From the NCBI RefSeq assembly GCF_949987515.2, contig NW_027192670.1:2046001-2110000 (forward strand): 64,000 nucleotides of DNA. The letters run 5' to 3'. The notes beneath the pieces are model-generated. The model saw nothing but the letters and a program-made list of their open reading frames with translations. It did not search any database and was not told the origin of the DNA. Shown here piece by piece: positions 11,059 to 25,273 of the stretch. This DNA is from Delphinus delphis (taxonomy: Eukaryota; Chordata; Mammalia; Artiodactyla; Delphinidae). Both the position numbers and the translations under genes were made by a program. Every line of letters starts with the position of its first letter. The first letter of the stretch is position 1.

Positions 11059-12638
11059 AAATAAGTCACACAGAAAAAGAAACATCATAAGATATCAGTA
11101 ATACATGGAATGTAAACTTGGCTACACAGGAACTGAATTACAGAACAGAACAGGGTCTCAAATTTAGAAAACCAACTTATGCTTGCTTAAGGGGAAAGGT
11201 GAGTTGGGGTGCTGCATAAAACCAGAGATTGAAATGAGCACAGATAAAGTTCCTTAAGCCAAATATGGAATAGACAAGAGCTACTCCTTGCTCAACGAAA
11301 TGGACTCAACACCGCATATTAAACGCCTAAGAATGTACCTGACTAGTAAGTATCTTAAAACCTGTGGATTGCTATGTCTCCGAAAGAGAATCAAGCATGT
11401 GTACAGGGGCATAAATGCAGCAGTGATAGGATTGGAGAGGTTCGGTGAGCAAATGAAGACCCTTTGAAGTCATATTGCATGGTACCCATTCCACGGGTTT
11501 CAAATACCCAGGTTTAAGGTATTCTTCCTTCAGCTAAAACATGCATGTGGAACCTAGAGTATGATCAACCATGTGATCGGGAAACGTGTTCAAATATGTC
11601 TCAGTTTTCGTACCCTGGTACTCGGGTGCAACATTCCAGACGCTTTACTAACACTCTCCCGACTTGGAGAGTCAGTCCCTTTAACCTCCTGTTTGGCCCA
11701 GTTTGCAATTTCTGCGGAAGATGAACAGGAATAGCGAGAACCAATGAGAGGCTAGCTGGAGGTGTCTGGACGGGCAAATTTAACTCTCATTTCCCACCAG
11801 GAAGAGGAAATAACCAAAGGCTCAGCGTGCCGTACCGGAACCAGATTAGGGCCTGAAGCCATCCTGCGGTGTTGCGGCCAGCTCAAAAGAAAGTGAGTTG
11901 AAGAAAGGAGCTCAAGGGCACTGTAATTCACAAACCTGCAGAGTTATAAATGACAGCTATCGTCCAAAAATAGACTGAAGTAAGGCTGCCAAGAGGACTT
12001 GAAAGCGGGGCAGAATTGCAGGAAACCGATTTCAGGAGGTAGACTGGAATTGCATTGAAAGCATAGGAAAAGAGGCAGAACGTCCACAATGATGCACTTG
12101 GCCAAAAAGGGCGTATGCGTTTTTTCCTGAATATATTCAGGAAAAAACGCATACGCCCTTTTTGGCCAACCAAGGAAACTTGCAAAGGAAATCTGCACTA
12201 CAATGAAGTCTCACTTCCCCCCGGTCAAAAGGGACATCTGAAAAAAGTGTAAAATCCAGAAAGGCAGGACAGGCCATGGAGAACTGGGAGCCTTGTTATG
12301 CTGATGGACGGGATGTAAATTGCCAACAGACACTCAGGAGAAGTGTATGGTGTTTCCTGAAACATCTAAAAAACAAAGCAACAGAGCCTAGGGCATTTCC
12401 ACTTATGGTCCTATAGCTTAGGGAAATTAAAATCAAAAAGACACAGCCACCCCAAAGTTTGGGACGCCTCCGTTTACAAGAACCTCGTTTACCGTACAAG
12501 TTCAATATCACAGAAAGTGAAAAATGGATAAAGAACTTGTGGTACTTACGTACAATGCAGTATCACTCAGCAATGAAATCTATGTCATCAGGCCCGTAGC
12601 AGCATGATGAGTGGATTCAGGTACGATGATTCTAACTG
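11059..12638 (+). repeat. Satellite unit 8 (1580 bp)
   Basis: Class II head and class I tail, with TTTTCGTACCCTGG and CAAGGAAACTTGC. Palindrome at 12098-12169. Partner of unit 10. Confidence 0.95.
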
Positions 12639-14218
12639 AAATAAGTCACACAGAAAAAGAAATATCATAAGATATCACTAATACACGGAATGTAAACTTG
12701 GCTACACAGGAACTGCATTCCAAAACAGAACAGGGTCTCAAATTTAGAAAACCAACTTATGCTTGCTTAAGGGGAAAGGTGAGTTGGGGTGCTGCATAAA
12801 ACCAGAGATTGAAATGAGCACAGATAAAGTTCCTTAAGCCAAATATGGAATAGACAAGAGCTACTCCTTGCTCAACGAAATGGACTCAAAACCCCATATT
12901 AAACGCCTAAGAATGTACATGACGAGTAAGTATCTTAAAACCTATGGATAGCTATGTCTCCAAAAGAGATTCAATCGTGTGTACAGGGGCATAAACGCAG
13001 CAGTGATAGGATTGGAGAGGTTCGGTGAGCAAATGAAAACCCTTTGAAGTCATATTGCATGGTAACCATTACACGGGTCTCAACTCTCCAGGTTTAAGGT
13101 ATTCTTCCTTCAGCTAAAACATGCATGTGGAACCCAGAGTATGATCAACCATGTGAACGGGAGACGTGTTCAAATATGTCTCAGTTTTCCTCCCCTGGTA
13201 CTCGGGTGCAACATTCCAGACGTTTTACTAACACTCTCCCCACTTGGAGAGTCAGTCCCTTTAACCTCCTGTTTGGCCCAGTTTGCAATTTCTGCGGAAG
13301 ATGAACAGGAATAGCGAGAACCAATGAGAGGCTAGCTGGAGGTGTCTGGACGGGCAAATTTAACTCTCATTTCCCACCAGGAAGACGAATTAACCAAAGA
13401 CTCAGCATGCCGGGCCGGATCCAGATTAGGGCCTGAAGCCATCCTGCGGTGTTGCGGCCAGGTCACAAGAAAGCGAGTTGAAGAAAGGAGCTCAGGGGCA
13501 CTGTAATTCACAAACCTGCAGAGTTATAAATGACAGCTATCGTCCAAAAATAGACTGAAGTAAGGCTGCCAAGAGGACTTGAAAGCGGGGCAGAATTGCA
13601 GGAAACCGATTTCAGGAGGTAGACTGGAATTGCATTGAAAGCATAGGAAAAGAGGCAGAACGTCCACAATGATGCACTTGGCCAAAAAGGGCGTATGCGT
13701 TTTTTCCTGAATATATTCAGGAAAAAACGCATACGCCCTTTTTAGCCAACCAAGCAAGCTTGCAAAGGAAATCTGCACTACAATGAAGTCTCACTTCCCC
13801 CCGGTCAAAAGGGCCATCTAAAAAAAGTGTAAAATCCAGAAAGGCAGGACAGGCCATGGAGAACTGGGAGCCTTGTTATGCTGAAGGGTGGAATGTAAAT
13901 TGCCAACAACCACTCGGGAGAAGTGTATAGTGTTTCCTGAAACATCTAAAAAACAAAGCAACAGAGCCTAGGGTACTTCCACTTATGGTTCTATAGCTTA
14001 GGCAATTTAAAATCAAAAAGACACAGCCACCCCAAAGTTTGGAACGGCTCTGTTTACAAGAACCACGTTTACAGTACAAGTTCAACATCGCAGAAAGTGA
14101 AAAATGGATAAAAAACTTGTGGTATTTACTTACAAAGCAATATTACTCAGCAATGAAATCTGTGTCATCAGGCCCTTAGCAGCACAATGAGTGGATTCAG
14201 GTATGATGATTCTAACTG
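12639..14218 (+). repeat. Satellite unit 9 (1580 bp)
   Basis: Near-copy of unit 7 (class I head, class II tail); it differs at GTACATGACGAGTAAG and has a repaired left arm in its palindrome at 13678-13749. Confidence 0.95.
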
Positions 14219-15798
14219 AAATAAGTCACACAGAAAAAGAAACATCATAAGATATCAGTAATACATGGAATGTAAACTTGGCTACACAGGAACTGAATTA
14301 CAGAACAGAACAGGGTCTCAAATTTAGAAAACCAACTTATGCTTGCTTAAGGGGAAAGGTGAGTTGGGGTGCTGCATAAAACCAGAGATTGAAATGAGCA
14401 CAGATAAAGTTCCTTAAGCCAAATATGGAATAGACAAGAGCTACTCCTTGCTCAACGAAATGGACTCAACACCGCATATTAAACGCCTAAGAATGTACCT
14501 GACTAGTAAGTATCTTAAAACCTGTGGATTGCTATGTCTCCGAAAGAGAATCAAGCATGTGTACAGGGGCATAAATGCAGCAGTGATAGGATTGGAGAGG
14601 TTCGGTGAGCAAATGAAGACCCTTTGAAGTCATATTGCATGGTACCCATTCCACGGGTTTCAAATACCCAGGTTTAAGGTATTCTTCCTTCAGCTAAAAC
14701 ATGCATGTGGAACCTAGAGTATGATCAACCATGTGATCGGGAGACGTGTTCAAATATGTCTCAGTTTTCGTACCCTGGTACTCGGGTGCAACATTCCAGA
14801 CGCTTTACTAACACTCTCCCGACTTGGAGAGTCAGTCCCTTTAACCTCCTGTTTGGCCCAGTTTGCAATTTCTGCGGAAGATGAACAGGAATAGCGAGAA
14901 CCAATGAGAGGCTAGCTGGAGGTGTCTGGACGGGCAAATTTAACTCTCATTTCCCACCAGGAAGAGGAAATAACCAAAGGCTCAGCGTGCCGTACCGGAA
15001 CCAGATTAGGGCCTGAAGCCATCCTGCGGTGTTGCGGCCAGCTCAAAAGAAAGCGAGTTGAAGAAAGGAGCTCAAGGGCACTGTAATTCACAAACCTGCA
15101 GAGTTATAAATGACAGCTATCGTCCAAAAATAGACTGAAGTAAGGCTGCCAAGAGGACTTGAAAGCGGGGCAGAATTGCAGGAAACCGATTTCAGGAGGT
15201 AGACTGGAATTGCATTGAAAGCATAGGAAAAGAGGCAGAACGTCCACAATGATGCACTTGTCCAAAAAGGGCGTATGCGTTTTTTCCTGAATATATTCAG
15301 AAAAAAACGCATACGCCCTTTTTGGCCAACCAAGCAAGCTTGCAAAGGAAATCTGCACTACAATGAAGTCTCACTTCCCCCCGGTCAAAAGGGCCATCTG
15401 AAAAAAGTGTAAAATCCAGAAAGGCAGGACAGACCTTGGAGAACTGGGAGCCTTGTTATGCTGATGGGCGGGATGTAAATTGCCAACAGACACTCAGGAG
15501 AAGTGTATGGTGTTTCCTGAAACATCTAAAAAACAAAGCAACAGAGCCTAGGGCACTTCCACTTATGGTCCTATAGCTTAGGGAAATTAAAATCAAAAAG
15601 ACACAGCCACCCCAAAGTTTGGGACGCCTCCGTTTACAAGAACCTCGTTTACCGTACAAGTTCAATATCACAGAAAGTGAAAAATGGATAAAGAACTTGT
15701 GGTACTTACGTACAATGCAGTATCACTCAGCAATGAAATCTATGTCATCAGGCCCGTAGCAGCATAATGAGTGGATTCAGGTACGATGATTCTAACTG
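14219..15798 (+). repeat. Satellite unit 10 (1580 bp)
   Basis: Near-copy of unit 8 with about eight scattered differences. The palindrome at 15258-15329 has CTTGTCC on the left and an extra A-for-G after ATTCA on the right. Confidence 0.95.
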
Positions 15799-17377
15799 AA
15801 ATAAGTCACACAGAAAAAGAAACATCATAAGATATCACTAATACACGGAATGTAAACTTGGCTACACAGGAACTGCATTCCAAAACAGAACAGGGTCTCA
15901 AATTTAGAAAACCAACTTATGCTTGCTTAAGGGGAAAGGTGAGTTGGGGTGCTGCATAAAACCAGAGATTGAAATGAGCACAGATAAAGTTCCTTAAGCC
16001 AAATATGGAATAGACAAGAGCTACTCCTTGCTCAACGAAATGGACTCAACACCCCATATTAAACGCCTAAGAATGTACCTGACTAGTAAGTATCTTAAAA
16101 CCTATGGATTGCTATGTCTCCGAAAGAGAATCAAGCATGTGTACAGGGGCATAAACGCAGCAGTGATAGGATTGGAGAGGTTCGGTGAGCAAATGAAGAC
16201 CCTTTGAAGTCATATTGCATGGTACCCATTACACGGGTCTTAACTCTCCAGGTTTAAGGTATTCTTCCTTCAGCTAAAACATGCATGTGGAACCCAAGTA
16301 TGATCAACCATGTGAACGGGAGACGTGTTCAAATATGTCTCAGTTTTCCTCCCCTGGTACTCGGGTGAAACATTCCAGACACTTTACTAACACTCTCCCC
16401 ACTTGGAGAGTCAGCGCCTTTCACCTCCTGTTTGGCCCAGTTTGCAATTTCTGCGGAAGATGAACAGGAATAGCGAGAACCAATGAGAGACTAGCTGGAG
16501 GTGTCTGGACGGGCAAATTTAACTCTCATTTCCCACCAGGAAGAGGAAATAACCAAAGGCTCAGCGTGCCATGCCGGAACAAGATTAGGGCCTGAAGCCA
16601 TCCTGCGGTGTTGCGGCCAGGTCACAAGAAAGCAAGTTGAAGAAAGGAGCTCAGGGGCACTGTAATTCACAAACCTGCCGAGTTATAAATGACAGCTATC
16701 GTCCAAAAATAGACTGAAGTAAGGCTGCCAAGAGGACTTGAAAGTGGGGCAGAATTGCAGGAAACCGATTTCAGGAGGTAGACTGGAATTGCATTGAAAG
16801 CATAGGAAAAGAGGCAGAACGTCCACAATGATGCACTTGGCCAAAAAGGGCGTATGCGTTTTTTCCTGAATATATTCAGGAAAAAACGCATACGCCCTTT
16901 TTGGCCAACCAAGCAAGCTTGCAAAGGAAATCTGCACTACAATGAAGTCTCACTTCCCCCCGGTCAAAAGGGCCATCTGAAAAAAGTGTAAAATCCAGAA
17001 AGGCAGGACAGGCCATGGAGAACTGGGAGCCTTGTTATGCTGATGGGCGGGATGTAAATTGCCAACAGACACTCGGGAGAAGTGTATGGTGTTTCCTGAA
17101 ACATCTAAAAAACAAAGCAACAGAACCTAGGGCACTGCCACTTATGGTCCTATAGCTTAGGGAAATTAAAATCAAAAAGACACAGCCACCCCAAAGTTTG
17201 GGACGCCTCTGTTTACAAGAACCTCGTTTACAGTACAAGTTCAACATCGCAGAAAGTGAAAAATGGATAAAGAAGTTGTGGTATTTACTTACAAAGCAAT
17301 ATCACTCAGCAATGAAATCTGTGTCATCAGGCCCTTAGCAGCACAATGAGTGGATTCAGGTATGATGATTCTAACTG
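15799..17377 (+). repeat. Satellite unit 11 (1579 bp)
   Basis: Class I head, class II tail, short CCCAAGTATG variant. Palindrome at 16837-16908 fits the perfect form. Confidence 0.95.
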
Positions 17378-18956
17378 AAATAAGTCACACAGAAATAGAA
17401 ACATCATAAGATATCAGTAATACACAGAATGTAAACTTGGCTACACAGGATCTGAATTACAGAACAGAACAGGGTCTCAAATTTAGAAAACCAACTTATG
17501 CTTGCTTAAGGGGAAAGGTGAGTTGGGGTGCTGCATAAAACCAGAGATTGAAATGAGCACAGATAAAGTTCCTTAAGTCAAATATGGAATAGACAAGAGC
17601 TACTCCTTGCTCAACGAAATGGACTCAACACCGCATATTAAACGCCTAAGAATGTACCTGACTAGTAAGTATCATAAAACCTATGGATTGCTATGTCTCC
17701 AAAAGAGAATCAAGCATGTGTACAGGGGCATAAACGCAGCAGTGATAGGATTGGAGAGGTTCGGTGAGCAAATGAAGACCCTTTGAAGTCATATTGCATG
17801 GTACCCATTCCTCGAGTCTCAACTCTCCAGGTTTAAGGTATTCTTCCTTCAGCTAAAACATGCATGTGGAACCCAAGTATGATCAACCATGTGAACGGGA
17901 GACGTTTTCATATATGTCTCAGTTTTCCTCCCCTGGTACTCGGGTGCAACATTACAGACGCTTTACTAACACTCTCCCCACTTGGAGAGTCAGTCCCTTT
18001 AACCTCCTGTTTGGCCCAGTTTGCAATTTCTGCGGAAGATGAACAGGAATAGCGAGAACCAATGAGAGGCTAGCTGGAGGTGTCTGGACGGGCAAATTTA
18101 ACTCTCATTTCCCACCAGGAAGAGGAAATAACCAAAGGCTCAGCATGCCATACCGGAACCAGATTAGGGCCTGATGCCATCCTGCGGGGTTGCGGCCAGC
18201 TCAAAAGAAAGCGAGTTGAAGAAAGGAGCTCAGGGGCACTGTAATTCACAAAACTGCAGAGTTATAAATGACAGCTATCGTCCAAAAATAGACTGAAGTA
18301 AGGCTGCCAAGAGGACTTGAAAGCGGGGCAGAATTGCAGGAAACCGATTTCAGGAGGTAGACTGGAATTGCATTGAAAGCATAGGAAAAGAGGCAGAACG
18401 TCCACAATGATGCACTTGGCCAAAAAGTGCGTATGCGTTTTTTCCTGAATATATTCAGGAAAAAACGCATACGCCCTTTTTGGCCAACCAAGCAAGCTTG
18501 CAAAGGAAATCTGCACTACAATGAAGTCTCACTTCCCCCCGGTCAAAAGGGCCATCTGAATAAAGTGTAAAATCCAGAAAGGCAGGACAGGCCATGGAGA
18601 ACTGGGAGCCTTGTTATGCTGATGGGCGGGATGTAAATTGCCAACAACCACTCGGGAGAAGTGTATGGTGTTTCCTGAAACATCTAAAAAACAAAGCAAC
18701 AGAACCTAGGGCACTTCCACTTATGGTCCTATAGGTTAGGGAAATTAAAATCAAAAAGACACAGCCACCCCAAAGTCTGGAACGGCTCTGTTTACAAGAA
18801 CCTCGTTTACAGTACAAGTTCAACATCGCAGAAAGTGAAAAATGGATAAAGAAGTTGTGGTATTTACTTACAAAGCAATATCACTCAGCAATGAAATCTG
18901 TGTCATCAGGCCCTTAGCAGCACACTGAGTGGATTCAGCTATGATGATTCTAACTG
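17378..18956 (+). repeat. Satellite unit 12 (1579 bp)
   Basis: Class II throughout; private changes ACAGAAATAGAAAC and GACGTTTTCATATATG. Palindrome at 18416-18487 with left-arm GTG. Confidence 0.95.
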
Positions 18957-20536
18957 AAATAAGTCACACAGAAAAAGAAACATCATAAGATATCAGTAAT
19001 ACACGGAATGGAAACTTGGCTACACAGGAACTGAATTACAGAACAGAACAGGGTCTCAAATTTAGAAAACCAACTTATGCTTGCTTAAGGGGAAAGGTGA
19101 GTTGGGGTGCTGCATAAAACCAGAGATTGAAATGAGCACAGATAAAGTTCCTTAAGCCAAATATGGAATAGACAAGAGCTACTCCTTGCTCAACGAAATG
19201 GACACAAAACCCCATATTAAACGCCTAAGAATGTACCTGACTAGTAAGTATCTTAAAACCTATGGATTGCTATGTCTCCAAAAGAGAATCAAGCGTGTGT
19301 ACATGGGCATAAATGCAGCAGTGATAGGATTGGAGATGTTCGGTGAGCAAATGAAGACCCTTTGAAGTCATATTGCATGGTACCCATTACACGGGTCTCA
19401 ACTCTCCAGGTTTAAGGTATTCTTCCTTCAGCTAAAACATGCATGTGGAACCCAGAGTATGATCAACCATGTGAACGGGAGACGTGTTCAAATATGTCTC
19501 AGTTTTCCTCCCCTGGTTCTCGGGTACAACATTCCAGACGCTTTATTAACACTCTCCCGACTTGGAGAGTCAGTCCCTTTAACCTCCTGTTTGGCCCAGT
19601 TTGCAATTTCTGCGGAAGATGAACAGGAATAGCGAGAACCAATGAGAGACTAGCTGGAGGTGTCTGGATGGGCAAATTTAACTCTCATTTCCCACCAGGA
19701 AGAGGAATTAACCAAAGGCTCAGCGTGCCGTGCCAGAACCAGATTAGGGCCTGAAGACATCCTGCGGTGTTGCGGCCAGGTCACAAGAAAGCAAGTTGAA
19801 GAAAGGAGCTCAGGGGCACTGTAATTCACAAACCTGCAGAGTTATAAATGACAGCTATCGTCCAAAAATAGACTGAAGTAAGGCTGCCAAGAGGACTTGA
19901 AAGCGGGGCAGAATTGCAGGAAACCGATTTCAGGAGGTAGACTGGAATTGCATTGAAAGCATAGGAAAAGAGGCAGAACGTCCACAATGATGCACTTGGC
20001 CAAAAAGGGCGTATGTGTTTTTTCCTGAATATATTCAGGAAAAAACGCATACGCCCTTATTGGCCAACCATGCAAGCTTGTAAAGGAAATCTGCACTACA
20101 ATGAAGTCTCACTTCCCCCCGGTCAAAAGGGCCATCTGAAAAAAGTGTAAAATCCAGAAAGGCAGGACAGGCCATGGAGAACTGGGAGCCTTGTTATGCT
20201 GATGGGCGGGATGTAAATTGCCAACAGACACTCGGGAGAAGTGTATGGTGTTTCCTGAAACATCTAAAAAACAAAGCAACAGAGCCTAGGGCACTTCCAC
20301 TTATGGTCCTATAGCTTAGGGAAATTAAAATCAAAAAGACACAGCCACCCCAAAGTTTGGGACGCCTCCGTTTACAAGAACCTCGTTTACCGTACAAGTT
20401 CAATATCACAGAAAGTGAAAAATGGATAAAGAACTTGTGGTACTTACGTACAATGCAGTATCACTCAGCAATGAAATCTATGTCATCAGGCCCGTAGCAG
20501 CATAATGAGTGGATTCAGGTACGATGATTCTAACTG
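18957..20536 (+). repeat. Satellite unit 13 (1580 bp)
   Basis: Class II head, class I tail. Palindrome at 19996-20067 with left-arm GTGTTT and right CTTATTGGCC, both unpaired. The following unit has a class II head, so the class I block is broken here. Confidence 0.95.
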
Positions 20537-22115
20537 AAATAAGTCACACAGAAAAAGAAACATCATAAGATATCAGTAATACACGGAATGGAAACTTGGC
20601 TACACAGGAACTGAATTACAGAACAGAACAGGGTCTCAAATTTAGAAAACCAACTTATGCTTGCTTAAGGGGAAAGGTGAGTTGGGGTGCTGCATAAAAC
20701 CAGAGATTGAAATGAGCACAGATAAAGTTCCTTAAGTCAAATATGGAATAGACAAGAGCTACTCCTTGCTCAACGAAATGGACTCAACACCGCATATTAA
20801 ACGCCTAAGAATGTACCTGACTAGTAAGTATCTTAAAACCTATGGATTGCTATGTCTCCGAAAGAGAATCAAGCATGTGTACAGGGGCATAAACGCAGCA
20901 GTGATAGGATTGGAGAGGTTCGGTGAGCAAATGAAGACCCTTTGAAGTCATATTGCATGGTACCCATTACACGGGTCTTAACTCTCCAGGTTTAAGGTAT
21001 TCTTCCTTCAGCTAAAACATGTATGTGGAACCCAAGTATGATCAACCATGTGAACGGGAGACGTGTTCAAATATGTCTCAGTTTTCCTCCCCTGGTACTC
21101 GCTTGCAACATTCCAGACGCTTTACTAACACTCTCCCCACTTGGAGAGTCAGTGCCTTTAACCTCCTGTTTGGCTCAGTTTGCAATTTCTGCGGAAGATG
21201 AACAGGAATAGCGAGAACCAATGAGAGACTAGCTGGAGGTGTCTGAACGGGCAAATTTAACTCTCATTTCCCACCAGGAAGAGGAATTAACCAAAGGCTC
21301 AGCGTGGCGTGCCGGAACCAGATTAGGGCCTGAAGACATCCTGCGGTGTTGCGGCCAGGTCACAAGAAAGCGAAGTGAAGAAAGGAGCTCAGGGGCACTG
21401 TAATTCACAAACCTGCAGAGTTATAAATGACAGCTATCGTCCAAAAATAGACTGAAGTAAGGCTGCCAAGAGGACTTGAAAGCGGGGCAGAATTGCAGGA
21501 AACCGATTTCAGGAGGTAGACTGGAATTGCATTGAAAGCATAGGAAAAGAGGCAGAACGTCCACAATGATGCACTTGGCCAAAAAGGGCGTATGCGTTTT
21601 TTCCTGAATATATTCAGGAAAAAACGCATACGCCCTTTTTGGCCAACCAAGCAAGCTTGCAAAGGAAATCTGCACTACAATGAAGTATCACTTCTCCCCA
21701 GTCAAAAGGGCCATCTGAAAAAAGTGTAAAATCCAGAAAGGCAGGACAGGCCATGGAGAACTGGGAGCCTTGTTATGCTGATGGGCGGTATGTAAATTGC
21801 CAACAGACACTCAGGAGAAGTGTATGGTGTTTCCTGAAACATCTAAAAAACAAAGCAACAGAGCCTAGGGCACTTCCACTTATGGTCCTATAGCTTAGGG
21901 AAATTAAAATCAAAAAGACACAGCCACCCCAAAGTTTGGAACGGCTCTGTTTACAAGAACCTCGTTTACAGTACAAGTTCAACATCGCAGAAAGTGAAAA
22001 ATGGATAAAGAAGTTGTGGTATTTACTTACAAAGCAATATCACTCAGCAATGAAATCTGTGTCATCAGGCCCTTAGCAGCACAATGAGTGGATTCAGGTA
22101 TGATGATTCTAACTG
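20537..22115 (+). repeat. Satellite unit 14 (1579 bp)
   Basis: Class II, with ACATGTATGTGG and CTCGCTTGCAAC private to it or to few units. Palindrome at 21575-21646 is perfect. Confidence 0.95.
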
Positions 22116-23694
22116 AAATAAGTCACACAGAAAAAGAAACATCATAAGATATCAGTAATACACGGAATGGAAACTTGGCTACACAGGAACTGAATTACAG
22201 AACAGAACAGGGTCTCAAATTTAGAAAACCAACTTATGCTTGCTTAAGGGTAAAGGTGAGTTGGGGTGCTGCATAAAACCAGAGATTGAAATGAGCACAG
22301 ATAAAGTTCCTTAAGCCAAATATGGAACAGACAAAAGCTACTCCTTGCTCAACGAAATGGACTCAACACCGCATATTAAACGCCTAAGAATGTACCTGAC
22401 TAGTAAGTATCTTAAAACCTATGGATTGCTATGTCTCCGAAAGAGAATCAAGCATGTGTACAGGGGCATAAACGCAGCAGTGATAGGATTGGAGAGGCTC
22501 GTGAGCAAATGAAGACCCTTTGAAGTCATATTGCATGGTACCCATTCCACGGGTTTCAACTACCCAGGTTTAAGGTATTCTTCCTTCAGCTAAAACATGC
22601 ATGTGGAACCTAGAGTATGATCAACCATGTGATCGGGAGACGTGTTCAAATATGTCTCAGTTTTCGTACCCTGGTACTCGGGTGCAACATTCCAGACGCT
22701 TTACTAACACTCTCCCCACTTGGAGAGTCAGTCCCTTTAACCTCCTGTTTGGCCCAGTTTGCAATTTCTGTGGAAGATGAACAGGAAGAGCGAGAACCAA
22801 TGAGAGACTAGCTGGAGGTGTCTGGATGGGCAAATTTAACTCTCATTTCCCACCAGGAAGAGGAATTAACCAAAGGCTCAGCGTGCCGTGCCAGAACCAG
22901 ATTAGGGCCTGAAGACATCATGCGGTGTTGCGGCCAGCACAAAAGAAAGTGAGTTGAAGAAAGGAGCTCAGGGGAACTGTAATTCACAAACCTGCAGAGT
23001 TATAAATGACAGCTATCGTCCACAAATAGACTGAAGTAAGGCTGCCAAAAGGACTTGAAAGCGGGGCAGAATTGCAGGAAACCGATTTCAGGAGGTAGAC
23101 TGGAATTGCATTGAAAGCATAGGAAAAGAGGCAGAACGTCCACAATGATGCACTTGGCCAAAAAGGGCGTATGCGTTTTTTCCTGAATATATTCAGGAAA
23201 AAACGCATACGCCCTTTTTGGCCAACCAAGAAAGCTTGCAAAGGAAATCTGCACTACAATGAAGTCTCACTTCCCCCCGGTCAAAAGGGCCATCTGAAAA
23301 AAGTGTAAAATCCAGAAAGGCAGGACAGGCCATGGAGAACTGGGAGCCTTGTTATGCTGATGGGCGGGATGTAAATTGCCAACAACCACTCGGGAGAAGT
23401 GTATGGTGTTTCCTGAAACATCTAAAAAACAAAGCAACAGAACCTAGGGCACTTCCACTTATGGTCCTATAGCTTAGGGAAATTAAAATCAAAAAGACAC
23501 AGCCACCCGAAAGTTTGGAACGGCTCTGTTTACAAGAACCTCGTTTACAGTACAAGTTCAACATCGCAGACAGTGAAAAATGGATAAAGAAGTTGTGGTA
23601 TTTACTTACAAAGCAATATCACTCAGCAATGAAATCTGTGTCACAAGGCCCTTAGCAGCACAATGAGTGAATTCAGGTATGATGATTCTAACTG
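22116..23694 (+). repeat. Satellite unit 15 (1579 bp)
   Basis: Class II, one base lost at GAGGCTCGTGAGC. Palindrome at 23154-23225. Confidence 0.95.
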
Positions 23695-25273
23695 AAATAA
23701 GTCACACAGAAAAAGAAACATCATAAGATATCAGTAATACGCGAAATGTAAACTTGGTTACACAGGAACTGAATTACAGAACAGAACAGGGTCTCAAATT
23801 TAGAAAACCAACTTATGCTTGCTTAAGGGGAAAGGTGAGTTGGGGTGCTGCATAAAACCAGAGATTAAAATGAGCACAGATAAAGTTCCTTAAGCCAAAT
23901 ATGGAATAGACAAGAGCTACTCCTTGCTCAACGAAATGGACTCAACACCGCATATTAAACGCCTAAGAATGTACCTGACTAGTAAGTATAGTAAAACCTA
24001 TGGATTGCTATGTCTCCGAAAGAGAATCAAGCATGTGTACAGGGGCATAAACGCAGCAGTGATAGGATTGGAGAGGTTCGTGAGCAAATGAAGACCCTTT
24101 GAAGTCATATTGCATGGTACCCATTCCACGGGTTTCAACTACCCAGGTTTAAGGTATTCTTCCTTCAGCTAAAACATGCATGTGGAACCTAGAGTATGAT
24201 CAACCAAGTGAACGGGAGACGTGTTCAAATATGTCTCAGTTTTCGTACCCTGGTACTCGGTTGCAACATTCCAGACGCTTTACTAACACTCTCTCCACTT
24301 GGAGAGTCAGCGCCTTTAACCTCCTGTTTGGCCCAGTTTGCAATTTCTGCGGAAGATGAACAGGAATAGCGAGAACCAATGGGAGACTAGCTGGAGGTGT
24401 CTGGACGGGCAAATTTAACTCTCATTTCCCACCAGGAAGAGGAAATAACCAAAGGCTCAGCGTGCCGTGCCGGAACCAGATTAGGGCCTGAAGCCATCCT
24501 GCAGTGTTGCGGCCAGGTCACAAGAAAGCAAGTTGAAGAAAGGAGCTCAGGGGCACTGTAATTCACAAACCTGCAGAGTTATAAATGACAGCTATCGTCC
24601 TAAAATAGACTGAAGTAAGGCTGCCAAGAGGACTTGAAAGCGGGGCAGAATTGCAGGAAACCGATTTCAGGAGGTAGACTGGAATTGCATTGAAAGCATA
24701 GGAAAAGAGGCAGAACGTCCACAATGATGCACTTGGCCAAAAAGGGCGTATGCGTTTTTTCCTGAATATATTCAGGAAAAAACGCATACGCCCTTTTTGG
24801 CCAACCAAGCAAGCTTGCAAAGGAAATCTGCACTACAATGAAGTCTCACTTCCCCCCGGTCAAAAGGGCCATCTGAAAAAAGTGTAAAATCCAGAAAGGC
24901 AGGACAGGCCATGGAGAACTGGGAGCCTTGTTATGCTGTTGGGTGGGATGTAAATTGCCAACAACCACTCGGGAGAAGTGTATGGTGTTTCCTGAAACAT
25001 CTAAAAAACAAAGCAACTGAACCTAGGGCACTTCCAGTTATGGTCCTATAACTTAGGGAAATTAAAATCAAAAAGACACAGCCACCCCAAAGTTTGGAAC
25101 GGCTCTGTTTACAAGAACCTCGTTTACAGTACAAGTTCAACATCGCAGAAAGTGAAAAATGGATAAAGAAGTTGTGGTATTTACTTACAAAGCAATATCA
25201 CTCAGCAATGAAATCTGTGTCATCAGGCCCTTAGCAGCACAATGAGTGGATTCAGGTATGATGATTCTAACTG
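23695..25273 (+). repeat. Satellite unit 16 (1579 bp)
   Basis: Class II with TACGCGAAATG at the head and one base lost at GGTTCGTGAGC. Palindrome at 24733-24804. Confidence 0.95.

Larger units (their letters stand above)
9479..15798 (+). repeat. Tandemly duplicated dimer: units 7-8 and 9-10
   Basis: Blocks 9479-12638 and 12639-15798 are both 3,160 bp and share many private variants (AAATATCAT, GAAGGGTGGAATG, GTGTATAGTG, TTTTCGTACCC). About ten or more differences have built up, so this event is older than the first dimer duplication. Confidence 0.88.
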
